NCBI GenBank assembly: GCA_049680295.1
Contig: JBAUHN010000124.1
Coordinates: 1-5,536 of the forward strand
DNA: 5,536 nucleotides
From: JBAUHN01 sp049680295
Lineage (GTDB): Bacteria > Pseudomonadota > Alphaproteobacteria > Rhodobacterales > Rhodobacteraceae
Direction of reading: 5' to 3'
Of the stretch, positions 4,413 to 5,536 are shown piece by piece. Below the pieces are notes generated by a model, which saw nothing but the letters and a program-made list of their open reading frames with translations, ran no database searches and was not told the origin of the DNA. Position 1 is the stretch's first letter. Each line of letters starts with the position of its first letter. The position numbers and the translations under genes are program-made.

Positions 4413-5536
4413 CTATTGGGACCGTTTTTCCGCAAACTTACACAGGGTTTTCAGCGCAGCGGCAAAGGCGTCATCCTCAATTGTCATTGCAACGCGGATA
4501 TGGCCGGTAGCCGCACTGCCAAAGCTTTCACCGGGCATGACGGCGATGTGATGGGCATCCAGCAATTGATTGGCGAAATCATCCCCCGACAGGCCCGTGG
4601 CCCGGATATCCAGCATCAGATACATCGCCCCTTGCGCCGGCACCAGACCGACCGTGTTCTGGTTGGCCAGCACTTCTTTTGCCAGCGCAAGGCGGCGTTG
4701 AAAGGGGGCTGCGATTTCCGCTTCGAATTCGGCACCCTGCGACAGGGCAAAACGACTGGCATCCTGAATAAAACCGGGCACGCCGTAGGTGGTGTGGGTT
4801 GCCAGGTTGATCAGATGTTCGATTGTATCTTGTGGCCCGACGACCCACCCACAGCGTGACCCGGTCATGGCGTGGGATTTTGACATTGACCCGACAACCA
4901 AAGTTCGCGCTGCCATATCGGGCAGGGCGCGCGGGCTGATATGCGTGCCTTTCCAGACCTGGGTGTCATAAACCTCATCCGAGATCAGCCATAGGTCATG
5001 GGACAGGCAGACCTGTGCAATGCCGGTCAGCGTTGCATGGGAATAGACGGTTCCGGTTGGGTTGTTGGGCGAATTGATCAGCAGGCTTTTGGCGCCTTCG
5101 GCTTGCGCTGCAATGTCCGCACTGCGCGGCTGAAACGCATCCTCGGCCCGAGTTTTGACCGCACGCGGGATCGCACCTGCGCCGCGCAATGTGCCGGGAT
5201 AGGTCGCGTAATAGGGATCAAGGTAAAGCGCTGTGTCACCGGGGTCACACACGGCCAAATGGGTTGCAAAAAGCGCTGCCTGTCCCCCCGGTGTGATCAA
5301 CACATTGTTGCGGGTTGTGGGAACGCCGGTCCGTGACTGCACGCGTTCGGCCACAACATCACGCAGCGCATCCGATCCCGGCACTGCGGCATAACCCGTC
5401 CGCCCGGAAATCGCACTTTGATGCATCGCCTGCAAGATGGGCGCGGCGGTACGGACATCATGTTCGCCGATGGTCAATTCGGTCACGGCTGTACCATCCG
5501 CGATCATTTCGCGCGCGCGCAAGAAAACTTCCCACC
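4413..5536 (-). CDS. PLP-dependent class I/II aminotransferase, N-terminus outside window
   Basis: A fold-type I aminotransferase of the aspartate/aromatic group, a cytoplasmic PLP enzyme moving an amino group between an amino acid and a 2-oxo acid. The frame runs off the right edge. A TTG at 5522 is in frame, but upstream codons continue as WEVFL, which with the following RAREMIADG matches the helix near the family N-terminus, so the true start lies outside (about 20-30 residues missing). Counting from the TTG, the hallmarks are GYAAVPGSDALR (43-54), TPGGQAAL (77-84) near the phosphate-binding site, SPNNPTG (151-157) with its PLP-ring Asn, SDEVY (181-185) with the Asp that binds the pyridine nitrogen, SMSKSHAMTGSRCGW (212-226) with the Schiff-base Lys215, and HIRVAM (341-346) with the Arg that binds the substrate carboxylate. 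All key residues are intact. Substrate specificity cannot be read from sequence and the neighbours give no pathway clue. It is convergent with the outer-membrane-protein gene. Confidence 0.92.
   Translation of the reverse strand, partial: WEVFLRAREMIADGTAVTELTIGEHDVRTAAPILQAMHQSAISGRTGYAAVPGSDALRDVVAERVQSRTGVPTTRNNVLITPGGQAALFATHLAVCDPGDTALYLDPYYATYPGTLRGAGAIPRAVKTRAEDAFQPRSADIAAQAEGAKSLLINSPNNPTGTVYSHATLTGIAQVCLSHDLWLISDEVYDTQVWKGTHISPRALPDMAARTLVVGSMSKSHAMTGSRCGWVVGPQDTIEHLINLATHTTYGVPGFIQDASRFALSQGAEFEAEIAAPFQRRLALAKEVLANQNTVGLVPAQGAMYLMLDIRATGLSGDDFANQLLDAHHIAVMPGESFGSAATGHIRVAMTIEDDAFAAALKTLCKFAEKRSQ

Noticed and set aside
4401..4859. 152-aa plus-strand ORF opposite the aminotransferase
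   Set aside because: It is antisense to a gene with all catalytic motifs intact, and no domain or signal is recognisable.
5520..5522. TTG at 5522 as the aminotransferase start
   Set aside because: The codons before it (WEVFL) continue the family's N-terminal helix, so the gene extends beyond the window.

Overview
The window reads as an ordinary chromosomal stretch of an alphaproteobacterium, most likely a marine Rhodobacterales/Roseobacter-type organism. The basis is a cobalamin-dependent ribonucleotide reductase as the dNTP-making enzyme, an aerobic-type MttB-family methyltransferase with the Ala/Arg-rich N-terminus common in that group, a small Omp25/31-like barrel protein, and moderately GC-rich sequence. 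The taxon is an inference from protein style, not a database match.

Layout, left to right: the 3' end of the class II (B12-dependent) ribonucleotide reductase gene nrdJ (+, 5' end outside the window); a gap of about 216 bp ending in a strong cUUCGg-tetraloop terminator; a small ECF-type sigma factor (-); a 250-bp divergent gap; an 84-aa secreted protein with two canonical EF-hands (+); a hairpin; a 512-aa trimethylamine-methyltransferase (MttB) family protein without pyrrolysine (-); a divergent gap of about 460 bp holding a 30-aa small ORF with a good ribosome-binding site just upstream of the methyltransferase, plus several inverted repeats; a 196-aa outer-membrane beta-barrel protein (+); a second convergent hairpin; and a class I/II PLP aminotransferase (-) whose N-terminus runs off the right edge.

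The six main genes alternate strictly in strand. Apart from the possible small ORF plus mttB-like unit, each therefore looks monocistronic. Each of the three convergent junctions carries an RNA hairpin, and both divergent junctions are long enough for independent regulation. The genes do not form an evident pathway. The most plausible functional pair is the ECF sigma factor with the divergent EF-hand protein, but this rests on position alone. NrdJ depends on cobalamin and the MttB family works with corrinoid proteins, which fits a B12-using organism; no corrinoid partner protein is encoded here.

I see no CRISPR array, insertion sequence, tRNA, rRNA or phage gene, and nothing I would call a new defence or mobile system. 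The points worth checking are the 30-aa ORF, the sigma/EF-hand pair, the solo MttB-like protein, a possible short transcript after nrdJ, and the repeat-rich region upstream of the outer-membrane protein.
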